A stretch of DNA of 64,000 bases from Saposhnikovia divaricata (Eukaryota; Streptophyta; Magnoliopsida; Apiales; Apiaceae): contig CM071598.1 of the NCBI GenBank assembly GCA_036435485.1, positions 107,258,501 to 107,322,500 of the forward strand, in the 5' to 3' direction. The notes under the pieces were generated by a model. The model saw only the letters and a list, made by a program, of their open reading frames with translations, was not told where the DNA came from and made no database searches. This document shows positions 30,478 to 40,096 of this stretch, in pieces. A program made the translations under genes and the position numbers. The number at the start of each line of letters is the position of its first letter. Positions within the stretch are counted from its first letter, which is position 1.

Positions 30478-31437
30478 GTAATTTCTTGTACAAATACATA
30501 CATATATGTAGATATATGCAATTTTTATTATGTAAAAGTATGATTTAGGACTTGTTAATCTTTCAAAGTTTCAATCTTTTTAATACCCAGTTGCTTAAAA
30601 TTGTGTTTTTGAATGTTCTTGATGCTATAATTTTGATAACTGATTAGCTGCTAGACTAAAATATGTCACAATGTTTGTTTCTTGAATTGTTTTGGTAATT
30701 TGCAATGCATATGAATATTATTTGAAGTGGAAATTGTAACATAATTTAATGTTTATTGGTTGCAAAAGGGTACCTTTAGAAAAGTTGTTAAGAAAGTTGA
30801 GTTCGATGATGTAATGTAATGTTGCGAATACATGTGCAATTGAAGGTTTAGGTGAATTTGTTTTGCCCTCGATATTGGTAATTTAGGGTACATTTGCAAT
30901 TGAAGGTCGAAACGATATGTAATTTTGCATAAATTTTGAATTTTTATTGGGTGTTTAGTTTATGTAATTGTGCATAAATTTTGATTTTTTTATCGGGTGT
31001 TTAGTTAATGTAGTTTTGCATAAATTTTGAATTTTTATTGGGTGTTTAGTTTATGTAGTTGTGCATAAATTTTGAATTTTTATCGGGTGTTTAGTTAATA
31101 TAGTTTTGCATAAATTTTGAATTTTTATTGGGTTTTAGTTTATGTAGTTGTGCATAAATTTTGAATTTTTATAGGGTGTTTATTTAATGTAGTTTTGCAT
31201 AAATTTTAATTTTATCGGGTGTTTAATTTTTTTTTTTTTAGTCTGGTTTGCATGATGGATTGTAGTTATTGCTATTGATTATTTTAATGTATTGTTTGAT
31301 GATTCGAATTTGAGTGACTAGGGATGAACTTGGGGTTTTACCTATCTTCTCTAGATTTATTTTCCTAATTATAGCTTCCCCCCTCCTCCCAAATACCTAT
31401 ATGTGTGTATATCTAACAGTAAATCATCTGTCTACAG
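30478..31437 (+). other. Predicted 5'UTR intron of the PTF2-like gene
   Basis: Donor aag|gtaatt and acceptor tctacag|attagag, 960 bp, ending 17 bases before the start codon at 31455. T-rich throughout as in plant introns. It contains the minisatellite at 30915-31225. Inferred from splice signals only. Confidence 0.55.
30915..31225 (+). repeat. Minisatellite (~45-bp unit, six to seven copies) in the 5'UTR intron
   Basis: The unit 'tgcataaattttgaattttt' plus 'atcgggtgtttagttaatgtag' is repeated. Two alternating unit types, with 'tttatgtagttgtg' or 'ttaatgtagttttg', suggest growth by a ~90-bp dimer. Later units are shortened or mutated. Confidence 0.85.
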
Positions 31438-31454
31438 ATTAGAGTATCAAGCTA

Positions 31455-33059
31455 ATGGAGAGCTCTTCACGATGTCAAGCTTGCGGCGAAAGGTCTCTGG
31501 TCACTGATGAAGTTTCCGAAAATTTGATCTGTACATCATGTGCTGTTGTTCAGGATTACAACAATTTTCAAGCCCATGTTGGTGGTATTAGTGGCCCTGC
31601 TGGCACATACATCCGTACTGGCACATCGGGCTCTGGAAGTAATTATTCGTACAAAGAAAGCAAAATTTATAAAGCTGGTGTTCTTATTGATGATCTTTTG
31701 TTTAAATTGAATTTCTCTGTATCATCAATAGATGAGGTTAAAAAAATGATTGAAACTATTACTGAAGGTGAGTATGGTCAAGGTGATTGGTTTAGTATAT
31801 TTGTTGGGGCTTGTGCTTATGTTGTCAGGAGGAAAAATGGGAACCTTTTGCCGATGACGGATGTGGCTGCTATAATTTGCTGTGATACTTATGAGTTAGG
31901 AAGAATGGTTAGTCGGGTTGTTAGTTTTCTTGACTTGAAGTTGCCTGAATTTGATATTGTGTATTTGTATGAAACTACACTTAGAAATAGCCCGAGTTTT
32001 AGTGCTATTGAGGTGGATAAAAAGGAGGTGATGTTGAAACAGGGGGTTTTTTTGGTGCAGTGTTTGGTAAAGTGGTTTGTGACAACAGGGAGAAGGCCAG
32101 TGCAAGTTGTGGTGTCAGTTTTGGCGTTTATCGGCCAGTTAAATCAAGTAGATGTTAAAATTGAGGATTTGGCCAGTGAATTGAATGTGCCTGTTGTCAC
32201 ATGTAGGTTGAGGTATAAGGAGTTGTTAGAGAGGCTTATGGAGGTTGCAAAAGTGTTGCCATGGGGAAATGATGTAACTGTAAAGAATATTGTGAAATTT
32301 GCACCGTATGTTTTTCAGTATATGGAAATGAAGTCGATGGGTCATGCTCGAAAAGCGATCAGGAATTCGGATGATTTGGGATTTGACATGTCTTATTTTG
32401 TGAGTGATTGTTTGCTGGAAAAATCTGATAATATGATTGAATCTTATCAGCCTTGTGAGGGGGAGGATGATTTTTTTCGCAGTACTGAGCAAGAACAATC
32501 ACATACTTTGAATTTTGATGATCTGGATAAGTTTAATATATCACCTGAATGCTTGAATGTGATTTATTCTAAGTTTAAGGAAGAGGTTACTAATTTTCGT
32601 TCAACATTGGAGTGTGGAAAGGAAAATAGAAAGAGGAGGAAGAGGCATGACGACTACCTTGATTGTACAGACTGGTGGAAAGGTAAGTCAGAACTCAGCA
32701 AAAAACTCTCTCTTAAGAAAATATTGGAGAAAGATGTTGGAATGGATGTGATGCCTCCAGCATTTGTTAATGGATGCCTGACATACCAGAGGAGGAGAGA
32801 CAGGATTGAGGCGGCTAAGACACGCATTAAAAAAATCATGTGTCCATCAAACGCAAGTTCAGGTGGAGGGAATGATCACTGGCTTTCAACAAGTGCTATA
32901 AAGGAGAATAAGAAAAAGAAACGACATATAGATGTTGATTGGGAAGATCTTATAATTGAAACTCTTCTTCTGCATCAGGTGAAGGAAGAGGAAATAGAGA
33001 AGGGGTATTACAAAACATTGATGGACTTGCATGTCTTTAACTCCGGTTGTTTGGAATGA
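31455..33059 (+). CDS. PTF2: Plant TFIIB-related transcription factor, PTF2-like
   Basis: 534 aa, one uninterrupted exon. A TFIIB-type zinc ribbon is at the N-terminus with C7, C10, C26 and C29 (CQACG..ICTSC). Two cyclin-like repeats follow (about residues 70-175 and 195-285): ..GACAYVVRR..LPMTDVAAII.. and ..VVVSVLAFIGQLNQVDVKIEDLASELNV... The C-terminal half is charged, with basic runs (KENRKRRKRH near residue 395; KENKKKKRHID near 490). This layout and length match the plant-specific TFIIB-related protein PTF2 of Arabidopsis (about 530 aa), a family reported to act in pollen and embryo development. It acts in the nucleus as a general-type initiation factor, possibly for RNA polymerase I/III-like roles; which polymerase is not shown by the sequence. 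A divergent BRF-like protein is the alternative. The reading frame is clean, so this is probably the one live host gene here. Confidence 0.85.
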   Translation: MESSSRCQACGERSLVTDEVSENLICTSCAVVQDYNNFQAHVGGISGPAGTYIRTGTSGSGSNYSYKESKIYKAGVLIDDLLFKLNFSVSSIDEVKKMIETITEGEYGQGDWFSIFVGACAYVVRRKNGNLLPMTDVAAIICCDTYELGRMVSRVVSFLDLKLPEFDIVYLYETTLRNSPSFSAIEVDKKEVMLKQGVFLVQCLVKWFVTTGRRPVQVVVSVLAFIGQLNQVDVKIEDLASELNVPVVTCRLRYKELLERLMEVAKVLPWGNDVTVKNIVKFAPYVFQYMEMKSMGHARKAIRNSDDLGFDMSYFVSDCLLEKSDNMIESYQPCEGEDDFFRSTEQEQSHTLNFDDLDKFNISPECLNVIYSKFKEEVTNFRSTLECGKENRKRRKRHDDYLDCTDWWKGKSELSKKLSLKKILEKDVGMDVMPPAFVNGCLTYQRRRDRIEAAKTRIKKIMCPSNASSGGGNDHWLSTSAIKENKKKKRHIDVDWEDLIIETLLLHQVKEEEIEKGYYKTLMDLHVFNSGCLE

Positions 33060-34099
33060 TTTCAACTGTAGAGAGATCTACTTGGCTGCAGTGATTATCA
33101 AACAATCTGTGACATCCTGGAATGGATTATGCTGGAGATAAATGGATTCCTGTTTCTTTGTAATCTACTATATCTATTATAGGAGAACATCCAATTCAGA
33201 TGGAGCAAATTTATTCAATGTAAAAAGACAGTTTTACCCTTGTTCTCTCAATGCCTCTTCCCCTCTCCACAATTTGAATAATTTTCTGCTGCTAAACCTT
33301 ACATCTCCTTCCATTCTCATCTGCCTCTAAAACGAAAGTGAACAAAAATGCCCTTAAACACTAATTCCGCGATGACCCTCATAAACAAGGCATATGATTA
33401 TGTGGAGGGTTCTCTACCAGTCTTTATATGCTTATCATCACATCATGTGATTAGATATAGTGAGGAGCGACTTGTCATTCTGGACATGCTAACATACATG
33501 TTCAATATAGTCATTCAAATAGGAAGAAAAATAAAATTTGTTTCAAAGCAGTTCATTTGTATTTACTCATTCCTGGTATGTAGCGGGCTTCACAATATAA
33601 ATAATCTGTTAAGATGAGTTGGTGGGGATTTGTTTGGAGATTATGCGGGGGTTGTTTTCTTAATAAGCTTATAGGTTGGCCAAGCAGTATTCAGATGAAG
33701 TGGTTAAAGAAGGTCTCTCCGAATATCAATCTCTCTCTCTCGGCTAAATATAAAATTTTGCTTCTGAATACTTGCAATCTCATACATATCTTGTTTCATC
33801 AGGTAATTAAGCTACATTCTCCAATTCTACCTTTTGTTCCCCTTCTTCAATTTTGGGGATTTACTTATCTTCTGTATTCTCATCATTTATAAATAATTAA
33901 ATACATGTCTCTTGATTTTGCACAATCAAATTTAGTAATTAATTTCATCTCTTCACTTGTTTATTATACATGTTTGTTTGTAAATTAATTTACTGTTCAT
34001 CTACATGTAGATTTTTTTACTGTTTAATTTTCTTTGATTCAACTTGTTTTTTTTACTCATGTGTATACATTGTTGTTTGATTAGCTGAATTGTTAAGGC
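33060..34099 (+). other. Intergenic region and possible 5'UTR of the DRD1-like pseudogene
   Basis: The PTF2-like 3'UTR should lie in the first few hundred bases. A donor-like 'catcag|gtaatt' at 33802/33803 and an acceptor-like 'gattag|ctgaat' at 34084/34085 could frame a 5'UTR intron leading to the ATG at 34100. Open frames at 33348-33892 have no recognisable domain and cross this region; I do not call them genes. Confidence 0.35.
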
Positions 34100-34177
34100 A
34101 TGGACAACTCGCTGTTTTCTCCGTGTCCGTTTTCCGATTTTTCGTCCCCAATTTCATCCGATACTCCTGCTGGTATC

Positions 34178-34178
<1 letters not shown>

Positions 34179-34214
<36 letters not shown>
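34179..34214. repeat. (AC)18 microsatellite
   Basis: A pure AC run just after the predicted splice donor of exon 1 of the DRD1-like pseudogene. Confidence 0.95.
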
Positions 34215-34216
<2 letters not shown>

Positions 34217-35210
34217 GGCATTATGATTTATTCATTATTTTGTAGAGATGAAGTTTTTCCAGCTGGTTGTGTATATAATTTCGTAACTCCATTACACATT
34301 CATATTAGGTGCTCGGTTTGCTTTTTTTCAATTTTGTCTTGAGAAATTAGTTACTAGAACTGATTAATTTGATAGGTTATAAATTAATACATGATGGTGT
34401 GCATTCCTCATTAAAGGTTTGTTTTGAGTAAATTTTTCAGCCTTTTGATTTCAGGCAATTATCAAAAGTTCTTTTTGTGGACTAGTTTTTCGATTATTTA
34501 ACTCATGCATCTGCATAATTGATCTTAGAATTGTGATTCTGTTATTTCGCGCCTTAATTTTCTTTGCATAAGTTTTGGAGGGAGTCGGTCAAAAATATAT
34601 CCTGGGGGTGTATGTAGCTCTCAATTAACTGACAATTTTATAAAGAATCTTAACACATTCTGATCCCCACAAGCAAGAGGTTCATCCTTTCTTCTTTGGG
34701 CTCTGCCTGGAATGACTGATTTCTAATACTCTTTAAGTATATATCGCAATAACAGAAAGATTCTTTTTTATTTAAGTAGCAAACTTTCTATATTTGCATG
34801 ATAAATGATTCATGTCACAAAATTACAATATCTGAAAGTTTTTTCCTTAAAAAGGATAAATTATATTCAATCTCCAGGGATGATTAATATAAATCAGCAT
34901 CCATTTTAAATTTTCTTTCAAAAAGTTTTTTTTTTCCCCTTGTTGGACATTCTTTTGATATTGATTACTGAGACATCCATTTACTTTCTTTTCATTCTTT
35001 CCTATGTTAGAACTTAAACACTCCAGTCCACGTGTGTTTTATGAGACTTGCACGCCTACCCTACTGAAATGAGGACGGTAACCATATGAGGCCAATGTCC
35101 TTTTGTAACAGTTTGCGATTTTATGGATTTGTTGCCTTTGCATTTGTTTTATATGCATGCTTAGGTATATTTTTTTTATTGAGGAGGCTGTTATTCTGGA
35201 TACTTAGCAC

Positions 35211-36068
35211 TTTTTTTTTTGCTAAGTTGCATAAGTATATTAGAATAGAAAGAATATACAGAGGTTGATCCTTGCTCTATGATAAGCCATAGAAAAACTA
35301 TCTAAAGCCAATCTAAGAAAGCTAGATTGGAGATAGAAAGCAACAAAAGAGAGGGCCCAACACTAAATTAGCCAACTATCTAGGTGTTCTATACAAGCAT
35401 GTTTTCTAAACCAAAATGAGCTAGCCAGACGAACTTCGATCTCTAAAACAATATCCGCAAGCAGCTTCTTAGGACTGAAGCATCCCCGATCATGTATTCT
35501 GGCGTTACGTTCTCTCCAAATGTGATAGGCAAATACTTGGGCCGTGACAAGAGCAAGGCATTTACGGGCAGGCTGCATGATCGAACCCCAAGCAATCAAC
35601 AACCCTTCCCAGGTGTTAGCAGCAGAAACATGTAGCATGTCAGCTAGTCGTGTTAGAATGTAGCTACTGTAAGTGCAGGAACCGAAGAGATGAGAGCTGG
35701 TTTCATGTCCTCCCACACACAAAGAGCAAAATTGAGAGATATAAATTCCAAACGAGGCCAGCCTGCTTGCCATTGGGAGTCTGTTGAGACAAAGAAGCCA
35801 AGTATGATGAGCGTACCTAGCAATATGAAGTCTGTGCCAAATAAGCTCATGCCAAGGGACTTTTGGGAGCTTGTAGCGAATAGCATCCCATATGTGGCGC
35901 GTTCTGAGTTTGTGTAGAGAAATGCCCTCCCAAGTGATAGAATCTGCCTTTGTGAGATCGAAGTTAGGGAAGTCAAACAAAGAGAGCCAGTGCGTGAGAT
36001 TACGATTAATGTGGTGGTGTCGAGGGTTGGGTCTCGGAAGTTGCCAGGATTCTTCCTGATGCATCAAA
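35211..36068 (-). mobile_element. 5'-truncated LINE fragment with zf-RVT C-terminus
   Basis: Minus-strand open frame 36067-35363 (234 aa) reads ..LSLFDFPNFDL.., WHELIWHRLHIARYAHHTWLL.., then the zinc-binding FCSLCVGGHETSSHLFGSC and ..HIWRERNARIHDR... This is the zf-RVT domain found at the C-terminus of plant LINE (L1-type) reverse transcriptases. The RT itself is missing, as in 5'-truncated copies. The T-run at 35211-35220 is the expected poly(A) tail on the minus strand. It sits in the large intron between E1 and E2 of the DRD1-like pseudogene. Target duplication not resolved. Confidence 0.8.
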
Positions 36069-37397
36069 GTTTTTTTTTTTTTCAGTAAAGCTACGTCTCA
36101 AACTATCTCACTTCTTAGTGCTGTTAACATAAATAAAGATCCAAATGATCTAAATTGATGCATTACAATTGTAGTTTTAAGTCAAGAGGCACTTTTACGA
36201 AGATCTACTTCAATAACAATGGAACTATGTTCAACCACACTTGCTTTGGCATTTAGTTTGCATTTTCTTTTCACCAATAATGCTATCAAGTATACAGCAG
36301 TTCCTAATCGAAACTAGAAAACCTTTTTATGTTATACAGTTCTAAATGGATACCACAAGATACTCCTCAAAAGAACTACACTGGTATTTGGATGATAATT
36401 TTCGCTTATGGGTCTTTCTTTAGAATAGGGAGACTGCATGCATAATTCGCGGATCCTATTGTCTTCTAGGATGAACTGGATTTGATTATTCATTTTTGCA
36501 GTTGTGTATTCAAAGAGGAACAAAAGGAAAGCTAGTAAAGATGCAGCATTCAGCACTCCGAAAATCTCCTGCTGTTGTCATTAAGTAGGTGATCTTTTCA
36601 AGGAACTTGAGACTGGTAAATATGGGGATGTACCAAAAAGATGAACGACCTCTTTGAGCGCAGAATGGCTTCACTGAAGCCCTTTTATAAAGATTTGCCC
36701 AAATCTCCTTATTAAAGGTACCTTTCCTGGATGTTCTATTGACTACTGAATTAGTTTATTTTCTATATTACTGTGAATCGCGTTTTCAACAGTGTTACAG
36801 GGATATGAGAACGAGAGAGTGAATATCACTCTGAGAAACTAACCGTGTTCGGTGAATTTATTCAAAATATGTCCATAAAAGATATTAAAGGTCAAACAGT
36901 TCATGTCACCATGCCTTTTTATTTTGCAGCTTAAATGCGTATGATGGCTGATCAAATTCTAAATTACATCTCGTATACAGCTTTCACTCTAATTAATAAT
37001 TTGTACTACCATGTGACAATAGAATTCCAACTTTAACTCCGTTACCACTCCGTTAGCATGGTATGAGTATTATTTCTACATTGTATTTCTTAAATTCAAA
37101 CTTAAAGCAATTCCTACGGTAGAAAGTAAACTTTGTTTGTCGGGGGCATTATTTGAGATCTCGATGAGTGTAATGTCTTTTAAATTTTATTATTATGTTT
37201 ATATTATCATTCTAGGTCCTCTACATTCACTTTAGAAGTTAAACCCTCTACCTTCTCCCAAACCGCACTTCCATCCCATTGGGTGATAGCATGGGTTTAT
37301 AATTTTAGTACTTGTACACTTTTTCAGTTGATTAAGATTGGATCAGTTACTTTCTCCGTGTCATCTCACACTGGACATGTAATATTCTTCTACACAG

Positions 37398-37614
37398 GCT
37401 TCTGCAGATGGTGTTGCAAGCCTTGTTTGGTGAAACAGGTATCGAAAAGAAAGGCGCTTACATTGGTGTAGAGGGTGATTCCACTGATGAAGATGATGAG
37501 CAATGTCAAAAAATGCTTCTGATGGTGAAGAGCCAAGCCTTGTTCGTGAAACATACATTGGTGTAGAGGATGATTCGACTGATGAAGTGGATGCGCAATG
37601 TCAAAACAATGATG
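37398..37614 (+). repeat. Imperfect tandem duplication inside exon 3 of the DRD1-like pseudogene
   Basis: Block 1 (about 37401-37511) and block 2 (about 37514-37607) share 'gcttctg..gatggtg', 'caagccttgtt', 'gtgaaaca', 'acattggtgtagag' and 'gattc.actgatgaag'. Block 1 has an extra base (gtttggtgaaac) and extra bases in the middle, so the protein frame is kept only in block 2. Confidence 0.8.
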
Positions 37615-38684
37615 CGGAGCTGGCCGATATGTTTCAAGAGATGACATTTGCACTAGAATCTTGCAAGGTACTTCTGTTTAAACCCTGATTGGGCATGCCT
37701 CACCGCGTCTAACAGATTGAGCTTTAATTAGTTTGTCGTGGAAGTCCTTGACCCAGTTTTTCAACAGAATTGACTATGCAATTATTTAGAAAGTCTTATA
37801 TATCAGCAATCAAACATGTTAAAGCTCTAGTTTCTACATTCAGATACTGGTACTTAGATAATTTATGAAGGGATGTAACTGAAACAGAGGAGGAAGCAAG
37901 GACTAGTTATCATAGGATGCTACCAGGAAACTTCTTTAATTTCTAGTGATATATGTTCCTTATTCTGGATATAGTTTAGAGTGTGGCGGTGAATGGACAA
38001 GATTGTTCATGTAGTTGTATCGTTCATCACTTATGAATTAACTCATGCTGTATGCTATATTATAAACACTTTTTTTTTTTTTTTTTGGAACTAAAACACC
38101 TTATGGCTGCTTCTTCTAAAGTCATCAAAGTACTTCTTTTTGTCGAGGTCATTTGTATTTCAAGTTTCAGCTAAACTTTCTATTATTTAAAGTCAAGAAG
38201 GGCTTACCTAAATTATTTCATTTTTCTTGTGTGATTGTATTTTGAGAAGCAATATCTATTAGTCAGTGCTGTCGTATTAATTGAATCTTAAAACATATTA
38301 AATACGCACAATTCTCGCTGGGTAACTCTTCTCAAGTTGCGCTAGCAGTAAAGTCACAAAATTAACTGAACTTTTACCGCACTGAGGCATGAGGCATGTT
38401 TTTTGATACATATATTTCCTTTCACTGGTAATTATGTTGATGCTACTCTATGTGTCATTTACATTTAATTCTTAAATTTGTCCTGCAAGTTCAAACCCTA
38501 ACTCGCACTTTGCCTGTCCTTCAAGGATGCCTCTGCAAATGCTTCGCCTGATGAGCATGTAACTGATGATGAAGAAGAGTGTGACCATTCATTTATCTTA
38601 AAGGATGACATTGGCTATGTTTGTCGTACATGTGGATATATTCAGAGAAAAACTGATTCCATAATTGAATACCATTATGCAAAG

Positions 38685-39025
38685 GTATGTAGTCCTCTTC
38701 TGAACTTGGTTTTGTTTTTTTTGTCTGATCTTAAATAAGTACAAGAACATAGATATACTGCGATGTACGTATCTCTGTTTGTAGAAATTATTTATCTTCA
38801 CACCCCCTTCTTTCTCCCTAGTTTTAGAATTCCAGACGTAGTGGAACATGCAGAATATAGTTGTCAGGCTATACGTACTGCTTCTTGGCTTGTTTTTACA
38901 GCATGTTCCACTATAAGTATCTAAATATCTAGGATTGCTGAACATCCCTTCATTATGAACTCTGTAATGTGCTCCACTCCTTTAAGTCGAGGGCTCCTAT
39001 GATATATGTATTCTTATATGTTCTT
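38685..39025 (+). other. Intron-like or decayed sequence after the last DRD1-like exon
   Basis: T-rich sequence follows a good donor (aaag|gtatgt). No next exon is recognisable before the MITE at 39026. Minus-strand ORF 38598-38945 has no domain and overlaps the exon; treated as chance. Confidence 0.4.
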
Positions 39026-39267
39026 GGGAAATTCCAAATGGTACCTTTGTACAATTGGTTTTTCCATGAAATACCATTCACTATTTTTGACTTCCAAATG
39101 GTACCATTGTACAATTGGTTTTTCCATGAAATACCACTCCGTCAGCCAAAATGTTAGTATCTGTATTTTCAAATGGTACCATCGTAAGTTAACTAGTAAG
39201 AGATACCACATGGAAAATGGTACCAAATGGAAAAGTCATTTTTACAATGGTACCAAAGGGAATATCC
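39026..39267. mobile_element. Foldback MITE with TGGTACC-rich inverted ends
   Basis: Left end GGGAAATTCCAAATGGTACC; right end read inward GGGATATTCCCTTTGGTACC; the pairing continues for about 40 bases with mismatches. Inside, a 63-bp direct duplication (..tccaaatggtacc.ttgtacaattgg..) occurs at 39031 and 39094. 242 bp, no coding capacity, superfamily uncertain. Confidence 0.65.
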
Positions 39268-39348
39268 CTATTTTTTTTTATAATTTAAATGGATTAGGAT
39301 TTAGGAATGTGATTAGTAGGTAAGAAGAGTTACTGCCTCAAGCATAAG

Positions 39349-39353
39349 CATGT
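39349..39353. repeat. Left target-site duplication (catgt) of element F
   Basis: catgt before the LTR is repeated at 60061-60065. It proves that everything from 39354 to 60060 is one copia insertion plus later insertions in it. Confidence 0.85.
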
Positions 39354-39427
39354 TGAAGAAATTGAGAATCAATTTTTTCTGATTAATTACAACTAAGTAG
39401 TGAGTATACAGGATATATATATATATA

Positions 39428-39946
39428 GGGTCCTACTCTACTACAAACTAAAATTAACTACAAACTACAAACTAAACACTAATTCAATATTTCATGCTAA
39501 TCTAATGATCAAACTAGGGGTACCCCAATACAAAAAGTGTTTAAAATAATTGGCTCCATTCAGCAAAAAAAAAAATCACTGTTCACGTGATGACGTGGCA
39601 GTGGATTTCACTGGTTAACGGTGCTTCGCACCTTCTTGTACGGCGCTTCGCGCCTTTATCATTCTAAAGTTGTAAGGAATGGCAATCAATGGTAAAGGCA
39701 ATAGACGATTGACGGGTGTGTCGAGGGCCTGCGGCCCTCATGACTACGTAACTCATCCGTTTACTGTCTTAAATGCTTCGCATATCCACGGCAAGTTTTT
39801 TTTTTTTTTGGTGGATAGAGCCAATTATTTTAAGCATTTTTTGTGAAGGTACCCTTGGCGGGAACCTTAGAATAAATGAAATATAATTAATCTAGTGTTA
39901 GTTTGTAGTTTGTATTTAAGGATTGGTTTGTATTTGAGCAAAAGCC
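39428..39946. mobile_element. MULE-like MITE with long imperfect inverted ends
   Basis: Left end GGGTCCTACTCTACTACAAAC, right end read inward GGCTTTTGCTCAAATACAAAC. Pairing runs through 'actacaaacta..acact' and again through 'gtgtttaaaataattggctc' / 'atgcttaaaataattggctc'. 519 bp, in a TA-run that would also hide a 9-bp TSD. The centre contains four small perfect hairpins with TTC or TGC loops. No ORF. The Mutator-like assignment rests on the terminal GG..CTC pattern and is an inference. Confidence 0.7.
39620..39783. repeat. Cluster of short perfect hairpins in the MITE core
   Basis: GGTGCTTCGCACC (39620-39632), GGCGCTTCGCGCC (39642-39654), GGGCCTGCGGCCC (39725-39737) and ATGCTTCGCAT (about 39772-39782): stems of 4-5 bp with 3-base loops, GC-rich in otherwise AT-rich DNA. 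Confidence 0.85.
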
Positions 39947-40082
39947 TATATATATATATCATACATCAATTAAGCCCCTAATCTTGCTAGTAAAACAGGA
40001 AAGTATATAATAGGAAAGGTTGACTAATTCTAAGAATATTAACTATCTTGATTTCCTACATTAACTAGCTTGATTTCCTACA

Positions 40083-40096
40083 CTCCCCCTCAAGCT
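40083..40096 (-). other. Polypurine tract of copia F
   Basis: In element orientation 'tagcttgagggggag' runs into the LTR start TGTAGG. The pol stop codon (40090-40092) overlaps the PPT. Confidence 0.75.

Larger units (their letters stand above)
34100..38684 (+). pseudogene. 5' exons of a DRD1/CHR35-like SNF2 chromatin remodeler, broken and truncated
   Basis: Four exon-like blocks. E1 34100-34172 (MDNSLFSPCPFSDFSS.., phase 1). E2 36502-36717 (continues VVYSKRNKRKASK.., then ..GDLFKELETGKYGDV.. and, after a frame change, NDLFERRMASLKPFY..). E3 37398-37667 (..ELADMFQEMTFALESCK|gtac). E4 38526-38684 (..CDHSFILKDDIGYVCRTCGYIQRKTDS..|gtatgt). E4 carries the C..H/CxxC zinc-like segment that precedes the ATPase in the DRD1/CLASSY family; DRD1 works in the Pol V RNA-directed DNA methylation pathway. 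E2 has a TAG, a frame change and a terminal TAA; E3 has a frame-breaking tandem duplication. No SNF2 ATPase is found downstream: copia F begins at 39354 and the DNA after it does not resume the gene. Confidence 0.7.
39354..40082 (-). repeat. 3' LTR of copia F, interrupted by a MITE
   Basis: Outer part 39354-39427 (tgaagaaattgagaatc.., ending in a TA-run) and 39947-40082 (TA-run, catacatcaattaag.., ending ..tttcctaca) match the two ends of the 5' LTR (43980-44082 and 59941-60060). In element orientation TGTAGG..TTCA. Confidence 0.88.

Noticed and set aside
33348..33892. Open frames of 89 and 92 codons between PTF2-like gene and the DRD1-like exons
   Set aside because: No recognisable domain; splice-like signals suggest 5'UTR or intron rather than coding.
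38598..38945. 115-codon minus-strand ORF
   Set aside because: It is antisense to the DRD1-like exon 4, which has clear family motifs and splice sites.
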